DNA of 64,000 nt from Chitinophagaceae bacterium UBA1953 (GTDB taxonomy: Bacteria; Bacteroidota; Bacteroidia; Chitinophagales; Chitinophagaceae), in contig DDEN01000061.1 of the NCBI GenBank assembly GCA_002336115.1, positions 144,136-208,135 on the forward strand, read 5' to 3'. Shown piece by piece: positions 1-10,000 of this stretch (its first letter is position 1; each line of letters starts with the position of its first letter). Under the pieces are notes generated by a model that was given only the letters and a program-made list of their open reading frames with translations, was not told the origin of the DNA and searched no databases. A program made the translations under genes and the position numbers.

Positions 1-2568
1 TGGATAATGATATTGGTTCATCATATTCACCACTTCATTCTGAGATAAGTCGCTCATGTGGTCTATATCAATCACCATCCCGTGTTTCATGAGTGTTCTG
101 ATGTAATTTCTTCCCTTGTTTCTTAATCCTTCGCTGTTTTTGTGTGAGGTGTACCGATTGTACCCATAAGAATCAGGAACATTGTTGAGATAAAAAAACG
201 GAATGGTGCCAAATCCTGCAATAGGAATTAACCTCATATTCTGGCGCATAAAACCAGTTGAGAGTTTTACAGATGTTTTTGTTTCATCGTTTGAATTTCC
301 TTCCCGCACTTTGAACGCAACAATTGGATCATCAGGGCCCTGCCTGTTCACCAGGTCGTTGTAGGAATTTAAAGCCGAATTAAAAACAGCGGCTCCTCCC
401 AGTTGATTATTGATATTGTGGATGGGAAATACATGCCGTATGCCCAGTGCTTCAATCCAATTGATTTCTTCATCAACAGAAGAAAAATAACTGCCAACTT
501 CTGCATGTTCAAGGCCAATTATAATAGCCATTTTATTTTGAAGAATAATTTCTCTTGCCTGTTGGGGAGTATAAGCAATTTCCATCCAGTCGGTATTAAG
601 CGAAACAATCCGCTTTAATTCACGAACAGCAGCTTCTATATGTTCTTTCGGATTTTTCATACGCCCGTCGGCGGTGGAATTAAATTCCCAGCTTTTTGCC
701 GTGCCAACAGGAACAATCATTAATCGCTGACCTCCTTCGTAACTGCGCCTTACCCATGTAATGTGCATAAGCTGATGAAAAAATGTATTCCATCTTGGAA
801 AATCAACAAACACTCCACGCTGGGCATCGGGTGTAGTATTGCTGTAATGCTTCCCAAAAACATCTTTAATAAAAGAGTAACCACAGGCTTGGAAAACCGG
901 GTTGAGCATAAGACCAATAAATGCTTCGCCAAGAATCGGATCAAGCGATCCGGTTGAACCGATAGCAAACCCGGCAACCGAATGCGTGGTTAGAATTATT
1001 GGTACAGATGCGAGAATGGAAACACCGCAGGTTGCATTACCAACATCCGCCAGTCGTTCACCAAGGCGGTTGAAGGCATTTTTTTCAACCTGTGCGGTTA
1101 GCAGTCCCGGCGTAGGCGTTGGCAATCCGTGATTAAATCCGTCGCAGGGCGAAATATCTGTTTTTACGTTGCTGGTTTTCCAGTTGCCACCGGGTGTTCC
1201 ATGCATCAACCCGTTTAAACCAATATGATTCACCCAGTGTGCATGAATATCGGCAAAGCCCCAAACCGGTTTGTCTTTATCAGCCAGCAACGTGTAGCCG
1301 TTTTTTGTGATGGTTAAGTAGTCGCTAAGCGATTCAGCAAACACAAAATCATCCACATTAATATGTCCCCAGCCTGAAGTTTTTTCATCAACAATGCGTA
1401 ACCGGATTGTTTTTTGTTGTTGCTGATTATTCAGTTCGGCTTTAAGATCAAAATAATAACGGTACAAATCTTCTCCATTCAACAGGGAGCTTATTCTGTT
1501 TACACGTACAAAACCGTCTTCTGTTTCTCCCCAAAGAGTTCTTTTTGATCGACCCCATGCAGCTTCATAATCCGTTTTTTTTACCTGTAGCTCCACATAA
1601 ATTTTATTAATGTCGTTTCCGCCTCCCAATAAAAAAGTGAGATAAGGCATTTCAATAAGAAACGGAAGAGAAGTCATCGTTCCTGTTGCTGCATCGCCAT
1701 TGTTTTGTTCATAGGAGCCTATCCAACTTTGCCCTTTAATACCAATAGGATAAACCATACCTTTCCAATAATCGCCGCCAATACCTCCTGCGGCATATTC
1801 CATATAACGAAAAACCCGATCGGTAGTAACAGTGTTGCCCTGTACAGGTTGATTGCTGAAAGCAGTACCTGTTGTTTTCCAATTGAGGAATGCGTTTTCA
1901 AAATCAAGATTTACATCTTTAATTGCTTTTACAATAATTGTAGCATCGGATACAGCCGGATTGTTGGCAATAATGTTATTAATGCCGGGTTTGATTTTTG
2001 TTTGTTGGGGAACAAGAATGTTGAAAGCACAACCTTCCGGCAATGCAGTTCCATTTTGGTTTTTGATATTCCAATAACCCGAAGATGCGTTGTATTCAAC
2101 AGCAATAAATGAATTATTATAAACACCGTTTGCTGCATCGGGGTTCCATACCTGGGAAACAAAAAAAGAAGCAGACGGGTTGTTGTTCATCTGCGGAAGA
2201 TCAATCAACAATTTTCCGTTGCTGAAGTTTTTTCCTGTTGCTTTAATATAAAACGCATTTTCATCAGTGTTTTTCCATGTAATTGAAAACGTAATACCGG
2301 CAGGCATTGCTGCCCTGTCTTGGTTAAATACAGCCCATTTACTTCCATTATACCACACACCAACAGCGTGTGGATTGGCCGATGCGGCAGTTGCATCGCA
2401 CTCCACAATAATAATAGCAGACGGATTGTTATTTAACCCGTTAATATCAAGAAAACTTGAGTTAGCGCTGATGTTGGTTGCAGCAGTTGTGTGCTGAAAT
2501 TTTTGCTGAGCGGTTGCAACTTTGCAAAAAAGAACAAACAGAATTAAAAACGTATAGCAGAGACGCAT
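1..2568 (-). CDS. Exported M19 (renal dipeptidase-like) metallohydrolase with duplicated N-terminal beta domain, partial at left edge
   Basis: Open from the ATG at 2568 to the window edge (856 codons, no stop), so the C-terminus is missing. Residues 1-20 form a signal peptide ending in ATAQ. Residues about 21-200 hold two similar beta-domain repeats (GVWYNG..W.VFNQD in the first, YW.I.N.. in the second) that are closely similar to those of the gene just upstream. A beta-rich linker follows. From about residue 430 the chain looks like peptidase M19: DIHAH (D440, H442, H444) as first metal site, GLEHAE matching the family's GxEG region, GIRHVFPIHN matching GxRxxxLTHN, and VIDIDHMSD with H837 matching the DLSHVS zinc histidine. 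M19 enzymes are zinc dipeptidases or related amidohydrolases; the substrate here is unknown. It lies 6 bp downstream of the paralogous gene and is probably cotranscribed. The family assignment is by motif; the last zinc histidine lies outside the window. Confidence 0.75.
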   Translation of the reverse strand, partial: MRLCYTFLILFVLFCKVATAQQKFQHTTAATNISANSSFLDINGLNNNPSAIIIVECDATAASANPHAVGVWYNGSKWAVFNQDRAAMPAGITFSITWKNTDENAFYIKATGKNFSNGKLLIDLPQMNNNPSASFFVSQVWNPDAANGVYNNSFIAVEYNASSGYWNIKNQNGTALPEGCAFNILVPQQTKIKPGINNIIANNPAVSDATIIVKAIKDVNLDFENAFLNWKTTGTAFSNQPVQGNTVTTDRVFRYMEYAAGGIGGDYWKGMVYPIGIKGQSWIGSYEQNNGDAATGTMTSLPFLIEMPYLTFLLGGGNDINKIYVELQVKKTDYEAAWGRSKRTLWGETEDGFVRVNRISSLLNGEDLYRYYFDLKAELNNQQQQKTIRLRIVDEKTSGWGHINVDDFVFAESLSDYLTITKNGYTLLADKDKPVWGFADIHAHWVNHIGLNGLMHGTPGGNWKTSNVKTDISPCDGFNHGLPTPTPGLLTAQVEKNAFNRLGERLADVGNATCGVSILASVPIILTTHSVAGFAIGSTGSLDPILGEAFIGLMLNPVFQACGYSFIKDVFGKHYSNTTPDAQRGVFVDFPRWNTFFHQLMHITWVRRSYEGGQRLMIVPVGTAKSWEFNSTADGRMKNPKEHIEAAVRELKRIVSLNTDWMEIAYTPQQAREIILQNKMAIIIGLEHAEVGSYFSSVDEEINWIEALGIRHVFPIHNINNQLGGAAVFNSALNSYNDLVNRQGPDDPIVAFKVREGNSNDETKTSVKLSTGFMRQNMRLIPIAGFGTIPFFYLNNVPDSYGYNRYTSHKNSEGLRNKGRNYIRTLMKHGMVIDIDHMSDLSQNEVVNMMNQYHYP

Positions 2569-2574
2569 GTACAA

Positions 2575-4524
2575 TTATTTTTGTTGAAAAATCTTCCAGC
2601 GTTGTTCAGGGTTGGTTCTGTTTTCCCAGATTAAAATTTTACCGGTGGGGCCATCGTGAATCATTGTTTTACCTGCAAACAGGTTTATGATGGAATATGT
2701 GCCATCGCTGTTTGAAAGAACTCGCCATTTAAAGTTTTCCGTTGGCCTTTTTTCCGCTGTAAACACTTCAAACCCGTTTCTGTCTTTTGCTGCTGCCGAG
2801 GGCGTGATGGTAAGATATTTTCCGCTTCTGTTATCTCTGATATAGTATATCCCTTGCAATGAAGATGCCTTTTCAAACGACCAGTTGTAATTATCGGCAT
2901 TCATTTCTGCAACAGGCAATCCTCCAAAAGAAATTTTTAACGAAGCATTGGAGTAAACATTCTGAAGCTTGTATGGGTTTGCGTTGCCAAAAGAATAGGG
3001 CATTACGGCATCGGGGTTATTAAACTGCTTTTTTGCATTGATGGTATCTACCTGTATATAAATAGTATAATCTCCTTCCATTGCTTTCGCATCTCTGAAA
3101 CGAAGCGGAACAATACCTTTTCCATAACCAAAGTCTGAGTTAGTTATAGCAATAGCGCTTTTGTAATCAAGCAACATGCCAATTGGTGTATAGTGAAAAC
3201 AGTCTCCGCTGTCAATCATACCTATTGGCCTGTCTTTGGCATCGCCAAAAAGAGTTTTTCTTACAATTACATTAAACTCCGGTTGCCCGTAGCTTAACTG
3301 TGCAAACATGGGAAGGTTTTCAACAGGTTGGCCATTTGCCGAAAATCTTGCTGCCATGTGAGCCGTCATATTTGCTGCAGTTACAAAAGGAATTGCAAGC
3401 GGGCCAAGCAAAACAGTAGCAGTAGCATTTGTTCCAAAAAAAATAGCGGTCTCGCCAAGTGTTGAAGCAAAGTTATTTAACTGCTGTTCTTCTTCTGTTG
3501 TGCCATCGAATTCCCATACAGAAGGGATAACCATTGCAGAATTTTCGCCATCAATTAAAACACCCTCACTTGCAAGAAGCGGAAAAGTAGATGCATCAAC
3601 TGGTGAGTTTCTTTTCCATGGTTCAGGAAAAGGAAACTGGTCGCCTTTCTGAACGCCCCCCATATTACCAGGTTTGCTTCCTGCTTTTACACGTAAGCCC
3701 CAACGTCCGTCATCACTGTTTATATCGCCGTAACGCAAACTCCATTTTCTAATAGCCGGGCCGGTTTTTTGTCCGGTTTCGATACTGAAATACTGTGTAA
3801 CAGCGCCTGCAAAAATTTCGTCACCTTTCCCATCAACTTCCAGAATATGATCTGCAGTTGGATTGTTACAAGTGAAGCCGTTTATTGTTACACGAAAACG
3901 AACAGAATCTCTTCGGTGTAAAGATGAAATTTTCACTTCGGGCATTTTATTTTTTACAATACCCACCTGCGATGAAGGAGTAATCAAAACATTAACGGCG
4001 CTACCCGTAGGTAAAGCAGTATTGTTGGCATTTAAAATTTCCCATTCTCCGGTTGTGTTATTATATGCAGTAACAATTGCACTGTTGTTGTAAACACCTC
4101 CGTTACCCCCGGGGTTCCATACCTGTGAAACATAAAAACGTGCTGCAGAATTATTGTTCAGCAAGGGATGTTGTAGTGTTATTTTTCCGCCATTTTCCTT
4201 TTGCGAGAAAGAATTTTCATCCTTGTTTTTCCATGTTATTGTGAATGTAATGCCTGCCGGCATAGTTGCCTTGTCCTGATTAAATACGGCCCATTTATTC
4301 CCGTTATACCACACGCCAACTTCGTGCGGGTTTGCTGCACTTGTTTCAGTATTGTATTCAATAATTATTATTGCAGAAGGATTGTTGTTTAGTCCGGCAT
4401 TATCAAGAAATGTTGAGTTGGCGCTTATATTGGCGGCAGAGGTTGTGTGTGTAAATTTTTGCTGGGCAGCAAGATGAAAACCGGCAAACACACTGCAACA
4501 AATAAAAAAAAGTCTGATGTTCAT
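2575..4524 (-). CDS. Exported protein with duplicated N-terminal beta domain and C-terminal ricin-type lectin domain
   Basis: 649 aa. The signal peptide ends near HLAAQ (residue 21). Residues about 22-105 and 110-190 are two related beta-domain repeats (NPSAIIIIEYN..GVWYNGNKWAVFNQD; then ARFYVSQVWNP..GEWEILN). These are very similar to the N-terminus of the next gene, although the two proteins diverge completely afterwards. The middle (about 195-545) is unrecognised. The last 105 residues (YYIRDNRSGKYLTI ... GKILIWENRTNPEQRWKIF) carry the repeated Q-x-W-type pattern of a ricin B-like beta-trefoil, usually a sugar-binding fold. First gene of a two-gene minus-strand unit; probably acts at the cell surface or in the periplasm. 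No enzymatic motif was seen. Confidence 0.75.
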   Translation of the reverse strand: MNIRLFFICCSVFAGFHLAAQQKFTHTTSAANISANSTFLDNAGLNNNPSAIIIIEYNTETSAANPHEVGVWYNGNKWAVFNQDKATMPAGITFTITWKNKDENSFSQKENGGKITLQHPLLNNNSAARFYVSQVWNPGGNGGVYNNSAIVTAYNNTTGEWEILNANNTALPTGSAVNVLITPSSQVGIVKNKMPEVKISSLHRRDSVRFRVTINGFTCNNPTADHILEVDGKGDEIFAGAVTQYFSIETGQKTGPAIRKWSLRYGDINSDDGRWGLRVKAGSKPGNMGGVQKGDQFPFPEPWKRNSPVDASTFPLLASEGVLIDGENSAMVIPSVWEFDGTTEEEQQLNNFASTLGETAIFFGTNATATVLLGPLAIPFVTAANMTAHMAARFSANGQPVENLPMFAQLSYGQPEFNVIVRKTLFGDAKDRPIGMIDSGDCFHYTPIGMLLDYKSAIAITNSDFGYGKGIVPLRFRDAKAMEGDYTIYIQVDTINAKKQFNNPDAVMPYSFGNANPYKLQNVYSNASLKISFGGLPVAEMNADNYNWSFEKASSLQGIYYIRDNRSGKYLTITPSAAAKDRNGFEVFTAEKRPTENFKWRVLSNSDGTYSIINLFAGKTMIHDGPTGKILIWENRTNPEQRWKIFQQK

Positions 4525-4640
4525 AAAAGGCAGATTTATTTTTTAAAGAGTCGTAACCGAAATTGGATTATGCCTTGTTGAAAAATTTTATGATGAAGAG
4601 TCATATAGGGGATTTTAAAAAATCAGAACGGCACCACCTG

Positions 4641-5489
4641 TTAATGACGTTCTTTCTCCACATAAATTTTTACATCTGTAAACACGCCATTTTCCAGTTT
4701 TTTTGAGCCAATACCAAAAACTTTGCGTAATGGACCGCTGATTTTTCCGGAAATAACGGCAGTACCATTACCGCTTTCTTTATACGAAGTAATTTCCAGA
4801 ACAACATTTCCTGCAGAGGTTTGCGGATATTTATAACCAAACAATTCGTCTTTCTTTTTATCACCCACCGGCGATCCGCTTAATAATATTTGCATATCGG
4901 CCAGCGTGTATTTTCCCGGCTTTGGATTATTTGTTATTAAAACAATATCGAGGTGACGTTCATCAGGGGCAACGGCCGCTTTAAAAGAAAGAAGTAGAAA
5001 AGGTTTTTCGTCATACATTTTGGCCAACCCTTTTTTATAAAAAGTATTGGTGGTTACGCTGATGGCATTCCATGTTTTTCCATCAAGCACGGAAGTAAAA
5101 TCAAAAGAAGATGATTTTGCGTTTTTATTGTTATTGGCTGAAGGCTTTCCTCCTGCAGGTAAAAAGGTGGCATATTTTGTAAACACAGCATTCTGCGGTC
5201 CTTGCAGATAAATGTAGAATGTGCCCATTTCGGCATCGGCTTTCTTAATGTCTTCAAAAGGGCTTCTCATTCTTGTAACCAAAAAAGAATAGCTGGTTCC
5301 TTCGGGAGTAAAAACATCAATTTTATCACCTACTTTTATTGTACCGGATTCGAGATACATATCAACCTGAAACAGACCGGGAGTTTTTTCATTATAAACA
5401 CCTTTTACAACAACTTTAAAGTTTTGTGCTTTACCCGATATAATTGATAAAAACAAAAAAGCAATGCCGACAAATATTATTCTTTTCAT
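4641..5489 (-). CDS. Exported protein of unknown function
   Basis: 282 aa with a signal peptide (MKRIIFVGIAFLFLSII...GKAQ). Residues about 25-100 (VVKGVYNEKTPGLFQVDMYLESGTIKVGDKIDVF) resemble the small beta-barrel of translation-factor domain 2, where a G-x-I-x-x-G-D-x-I pattern is typical; this is only a fold-level hint. The rest is beta-rich with no catalytic motif. The start lies 13 bp after the stop of the upstream lipoprotein gene, so the two are probably cotranscribed and may work together in the envelope. Confidence 0.6.
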   Translation of the reverse strand: MKRIIFVGIAFLFLSIISGKAQNFKVVVKGVYNEKTPGLFQVDMYLESGTIKVGDKIDVFTPEGTSYSFLVTRMRSPFEDIKKADAEMGTFYIYLQGPQNAVFTKYATFLPAGGKPSANNNKNAKSSSFDFTSVLDGKTWNAISVTTNTFYKKGLAKMYDEKPFLLLSFKAAVAPDERHLDIVLITNNPKPGKYTLADMQILLSGSPVGDKKKDELFGYKYPQTSAGNVVLEITSYKESGNGTAVISGKISGPLRKVFGIGSKKLENGVFTDVKIYVEKERH

Positions 5490-5502
5490 TTTTAAACGAC
5501 TT

Positions 5503-6144
5503 TTATTTTCTTCCTAAAACAGTTACAGGTACGTTGGTAAATTTTCCTTCGGTGATATCAATACTTTTAATATCGTTTTTAGAAAATTCATTTAACAGAA
5601 GCTTTGAAGAAAACGTACCGCTTACAAGCCACACTTCACCAAACTGCACTTTTTCGTCTTTAACCACACTTGTAAACTCAATTGATAATTCGCTGCCCTT
5701 ATACTTCGGCTGGCTGTTTGCGTTATAATCTGTAGCACCGCCTGCATTTTCTGTTTCATAACGGGTGAATCTTGCACTGGCTTTTGATTGAAGCGCATAT
5801 TTTGCAGCCTCGAATTTGAAATTTTCTATTGTGAAGTGCAGCCAGCCTCTGTGCAGTTTTGAAGGATCGTCGCCCATCAGGTCAAAACTAAGCTGCATAT
5901 TTTGCACATTAATTAATCCAAGTTGTTTGTCATTATCTTTTGACGATGGTTTTGTATTTGCGTCAACATTATTCACTTTAAATGAAACCATAGCAGATGC
6001 ATCTTCAGCTTTTGGCTCATTAACTGTTGTTGATGTTTGAGAACCAGGTTGCTTCTGTTCTTCGGTTTGTGTTTTTTCTGTTTTTTGAGAATTGCTTCCG
6101 CAAGCAGTAATCAAGAGTAGCAGAGGGAAAAAATACTTTTTCAT
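5503..6144 (-). CDS. Putative lipoprotein of unknown function
   Basis: 213 aa from the ATG at 6144. The frame is open further upstream, but the codons above 6144 do not make a signal peptide. From 6144 the protein begins MKKYFFPLLLLITACGSN, a lipoprotein signal with lipobox LITAC and lipidated Cys15. A low-complexity Lys/Glu/Gln/Thr linker follows (about 16-50), then a beta-rich domain (about 55-213) including RGWLHFTIENFKFEAAKYA. I do not recognise the domain. It precedes the exported protein at 4641-5489 by 13 bp, suggesting a two-gene envelope operon. Confidence 0.6.
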   Translation of the reverse strand: MKKYFFPLLLLITACGSNSQKTEKTQTEEQKQPGSQTSTTVNEPKAEDASAMVSFKVNNVDANTKPSSKDNDKQLGLINVQNMQLSFDLMGDDPSKLHRGWLHFTIENFKFEAAKYALQSKASARFTRYETENAGGATDYNANSQPKYKGSELSIEFTSVVKDEKVQFGEVWLVSGTFSSKLLLNEFSKNDIKSIDITEGKFTNVPVTVLGRK

Positions 6145-6334
6145 GAAAAAAATTAATTTGTTAAGAAATGGCTTAATGATTAATGGTGTATTGTTTTCAG
6201 AAAACAAAACAGTAGTCATCTGTAAACAAAAGGATTTCCATTTTGCTCTGTGATTTTTTACTATAAAAATCGAAGGCAAACACAAATTATTTTTGTGAAA
6301 TTGAGTATTGAGCAGTTTTATTGATTAAACAGCA

Positions 6335-7078
6335 TCAGATTTTCCTGAAGCTTTCCATAAAGGCTTCTTTCTTGTTTCTGCTGATGGTAATGTTTGTTCC
6401 GTCGCTCATTACAACATAACCCCCATCGCCCTTTATTACTTTGGTGATGTGGTTCATATTTACAAGATGACTTTGATGAATACGGCAGAAGCTTAACCCA
6501 TTTAAAGTTTCTTCCACTTCTTTGAGTGTTTTAGCAGTTGTGATTTTTTTACCCGACGAGAGAAAAATATGTGTATAGTTGCTGTCGCTTTCGCAACGGA
6601 TAATTTCTGTTGGCTCAACCAACTGCATTGCATCTCCTGCAGGTAAAGCAATTTTTGAAGTTGTTGCCGGATGAAGAGATTGAATAAGTGTTTTGAGTTT
6701 TTGTTCAAGGTTAACCGTACCCTTTTTGTTTTTTGCTTTTTCAACTGCCTCTCTCAGTTCGTTTATATCAATTGGTTTCAGCAAATAATCAAGGGCCGAA
6801 ACTTTAAATGCTTTAATGGCAAACTGGTTATAGGCGGTTGTAAAAATTATATCATAATTAATATCGGCAGTTTCTTTTAACACATCAAATCCGTTTTTAT
6901 GCGGCATTTCTATATCGAGGAAAACAATATCCGGCCTGTGCTTTTTTATTGCAGCAACTCCTTTTTCACCACTGTCACATTTTGCAACAATTTCAACTCC
7001 TTCACAAAAACCATTTATCTGCATCTCAAGCACTTCCAGTGCATTTCGTTCATCGTCAATTAAAACAGCATGGATCAT
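6335..7078 (-). CDS. LytTR-family response regulator
   Basis: 247 aa. Receiver domain at residues 1-120 with acidic pocket D8/D9, phosphoacceptor D55 (IVFLDIEMP) and the conserved Lys in YLLKPI. Linker 120-145, then a LytTR DNA-binding domain (about 150-247) with FCRIHQSHLVNMNHI and the C-terminal ISRNKKEAF.E pattern. It starts 9 bp after the stop of the propeller histidine kinase, which is the obvious partner. It would bind direct repeats at target promoters; none could be assigned by eye. Confidence 0.92.
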   Translation of the reverse strand: MIHAVLIDDERNALEVLEMQINGFCEGVEIVAKCDSGEKGVAAIKKHRPDIVFLDIEMPHKNGFDVLKETADINYDIIFTTAYNQFAIKAFKVSALDYLLKPIDINELREAVEKAKNKKGTVNLEQKLKTLIQSLHPATTSKIALPAGDAMQLVEPTEIIRCESDSNYTHIFLSSGKKITTAKTLKEVEETLNGLSFCRIHQSHLVNMNHITKVIKGDGGYVVMSDGTNITISRNKKEAFMESFRKI

Positions 7079-7087
7079 TTTAAAATT

Positions 7088-10000
7088 TTACTTTGTTAAT
7101 GCCTGGTAAGGAATAATTAGCTTCACTGTTGTGCCGGTTGCATTTCCTTCCGCATCTTGTTTATCAATAATATCACAGGTTGCATGAATTTTTTGAGTGC
7201 GATTGATGATCTGAATACGGTCTTCAGAAATCTGCATACCATAACTTTTTTTCTTCAGTACCTGTTTGCTTTTAAGCTCTGCGGCTTTTTTTCTGCCAAT
7301 TCCATTGTCATCAATCGTTACAATAAGTGTTTTTTCTCCTTCTTTTCGAAACTCAACCATAAGTTTTCCTTTTTCATTTTTGTGAAGAAGGCCGTGCCAG
7401 ATAGCATTTTCCACATAAGGCTGAATAAGCATGGAAGGAACTTCGGTTGTTTCGGTGCTTATATTATCTGGTACTTTTATTTCATAATCAAACCTGTTAT
7501 CAAAACGCAAACTTTCCATTTCAATATACAAACGGAGCAGATCAATTTCGCTGCTGAGTATAATATTATTTTCATTGCTGAGATCCAGTATCAGCCGTAT
7601 TAATCGGGAGAATTTGGTGAGATATTGTGATGCTTCATAATGCTCATTCTTTAGAATGTATTTCTGAATACTGTTTAGCGAATTGAAAATAAAATGCGGA
7701 TTCATTTGCGCCCGCAGCGCCTTCAGTTCTGTTTCTGCAATCTGTTGTTTAAATGCGGCTTTCAGTTTTTCTTCTTTTCTTATCTGTAAAACCCTGTTCT
7801 GGTTAAACAGAAACGTTGCTGTTGCAAAAGCAAAAACTAACAAAGTGATAAACCACCATGTTTTCCAGAACGGAGGTCTGATGATAATTTTCAGCACCGG
7901 ATCTTTTGTGCTCCAGGTTTGATCATTATTGGCCGATTTTGATTTAAACAAATAGATTCCGGATCCGAGCGAGGAATAAGAAACGTAATTTCTTCCGGTA
8001 ATCATCCAGTCCCGGTCAACTCCTTCTAACTTATAGGCAAATCTGTTTTCATCGCTGTTATTATAAGATAATGCCGCCAGTTCAAACTGTAGAAAGTTTT
8101 GATTATACGGAAGAACTATTGTTGTGTCTGCAGATGGAAGTAAAACAGCTTTATCCATCACCTTAAACGATGAAATAAGCGTTATGGGAGCCAGTTTGTT
8201 TATTTTGTAATCATTAATATTAAGAAGGTTTAATGCGCCGAAATTGCTTATTACAAGTTTATTGCCTGGAAGCATTGAAAGCGGAACGTCAATATTATCG
8301 TTTGACAAGCCGTGTTTTTTTCTGAACACAGAAATTACTTTCTTTTGAAAAGGATCAAACTTAACCAGGCCGGATAAAGAACCCAGCCAAAGCATACCTT
8401 GTTCATCTTTTAAAATTCTGATAAAATAATCGCTTGGTAAAGATGTTGTATTGCTTGTGCTATAGTTATGAATAACTTCCTTTCCCTGTTCGTTTATATA
8501 CCATTCGTAAATTCCATTTGTTTTTGTTGTAACCCAATAATGATGTGTTGCGTCTTCTGCAATTTCATAAGGCTGAATGATGCTTTGTTGACCATCATTG
8601 TCTTTATACGCAACCTTGTGAAAAATTTTTTGTTTATCGGAGTAGTAAAGAAATTTTGATCTTGTAAACCATGTATTGCCTTTACTGTCGGTTAACGATG
8701 GCCAGATGGTGTTTTCAATTTCCGATTTGTTAATGGATGGATCTATGTCCCATACATTAAAATGCGTTGTTTTCCCGGAGGCAAGATTATAGGTGTAAAA
8801 ACCATCCTGTGGCGAAACAATAATTAAAGACTCTTTCCCATCGTTCATAATTCTCCAAACAGGGCCTTTAATTGATTGGTTGTTGTATTTTACATAAAGC
8901 GGTTCAAATTTTTTGACTGAGTTATTATATAAAAAAATATCGTTAGCAACTGCTGCATAAACCTTGTTGTTGAACACATGAACAGTGGTTGCAGCAGCAT
9001 TTTTGCTGATTTTGACTACCCTGAAATTATTAGCTGCCGAATCATAATACCCAATACCTTTTGCGCCGGTAGTTGCAATAAATAAATTATTTGTTTCTGG
9101 TATTCTGCAAACATTTGTTGGCTCCAACAGTGTATTATTATCTGCCTTATCATTTAACAGAATTGTTCTCCACTGGTTATTTTGCCAGGGAAGCATGCTT
9201 AGCCCGTTAAACGAGCTGAACCAAAGATTTCCTTCTGTATCAGAATAAATTTTTCCGAGACCGGTTGATTTGAAACCATATTCATTTCCGGCTTCCGGTT
9301 TTATTTCTGTGGTAACTTTGTGTGTATATTTATTAAAAACAGATAAATTTCCATTGTAAAACCAAAGATCACTTCCTGATTTTTTGGCTATTACGGTTAC
9401 AATATTCTGAACTGTTTTTTGGGGCCCTGATTCACTCACTATATCAAAATACTCTCCCTTTTTCGTTTCAAGATCAAATTTTACAATTCCGCTGCCTGAT
9501 GATGCAATCCAGATACAATTCATTTGCTCATCATAAAATCCATCTGTAAAAAAATTATCATCAACATGGTTGTGTCCTTTTCTTTTGTTTCGGAATGTTT
9601 GAATTATACCCTGATCTTTTTTTAATAAGTGAATTCCGTCAACAGAAAGAGCCCATATTAAGTGATGGGGTGTTTCAATTATTCTGGTAATAAAATTTGA
9701 AGAGGCACCGGGTTCTTCACTTGCTTTGTAAAAAACAGCAGTAGTGTCTTTTTTGCTTAATAACGCAACTCCTTTTTTTTGAGTGGCCACCCACATATTT
9801 CCTTCACTATCGCTGAAAAACTTATTAATTACAGCATTGCCAAGCTGCTTTAAAGAATTATTATTGCCTGAAGGATAAAAGAATTTTTTATTGACAGGAT
9901 TAAACCATTGTAAACTGTTAAGTCCTGCAGCCCAGATGTAGCCGTTGGCATCAACATAGATACTTCGCATCAGATTTGAAAATTCTTCTCCAGTTTGTTT

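Noticed and set aside
1705..2112. 135-aa plus-strand frame near the left end
   Set aside because: Antisense to the partial M19-like gene, whose frame is open over 856 codons with clear motifs.
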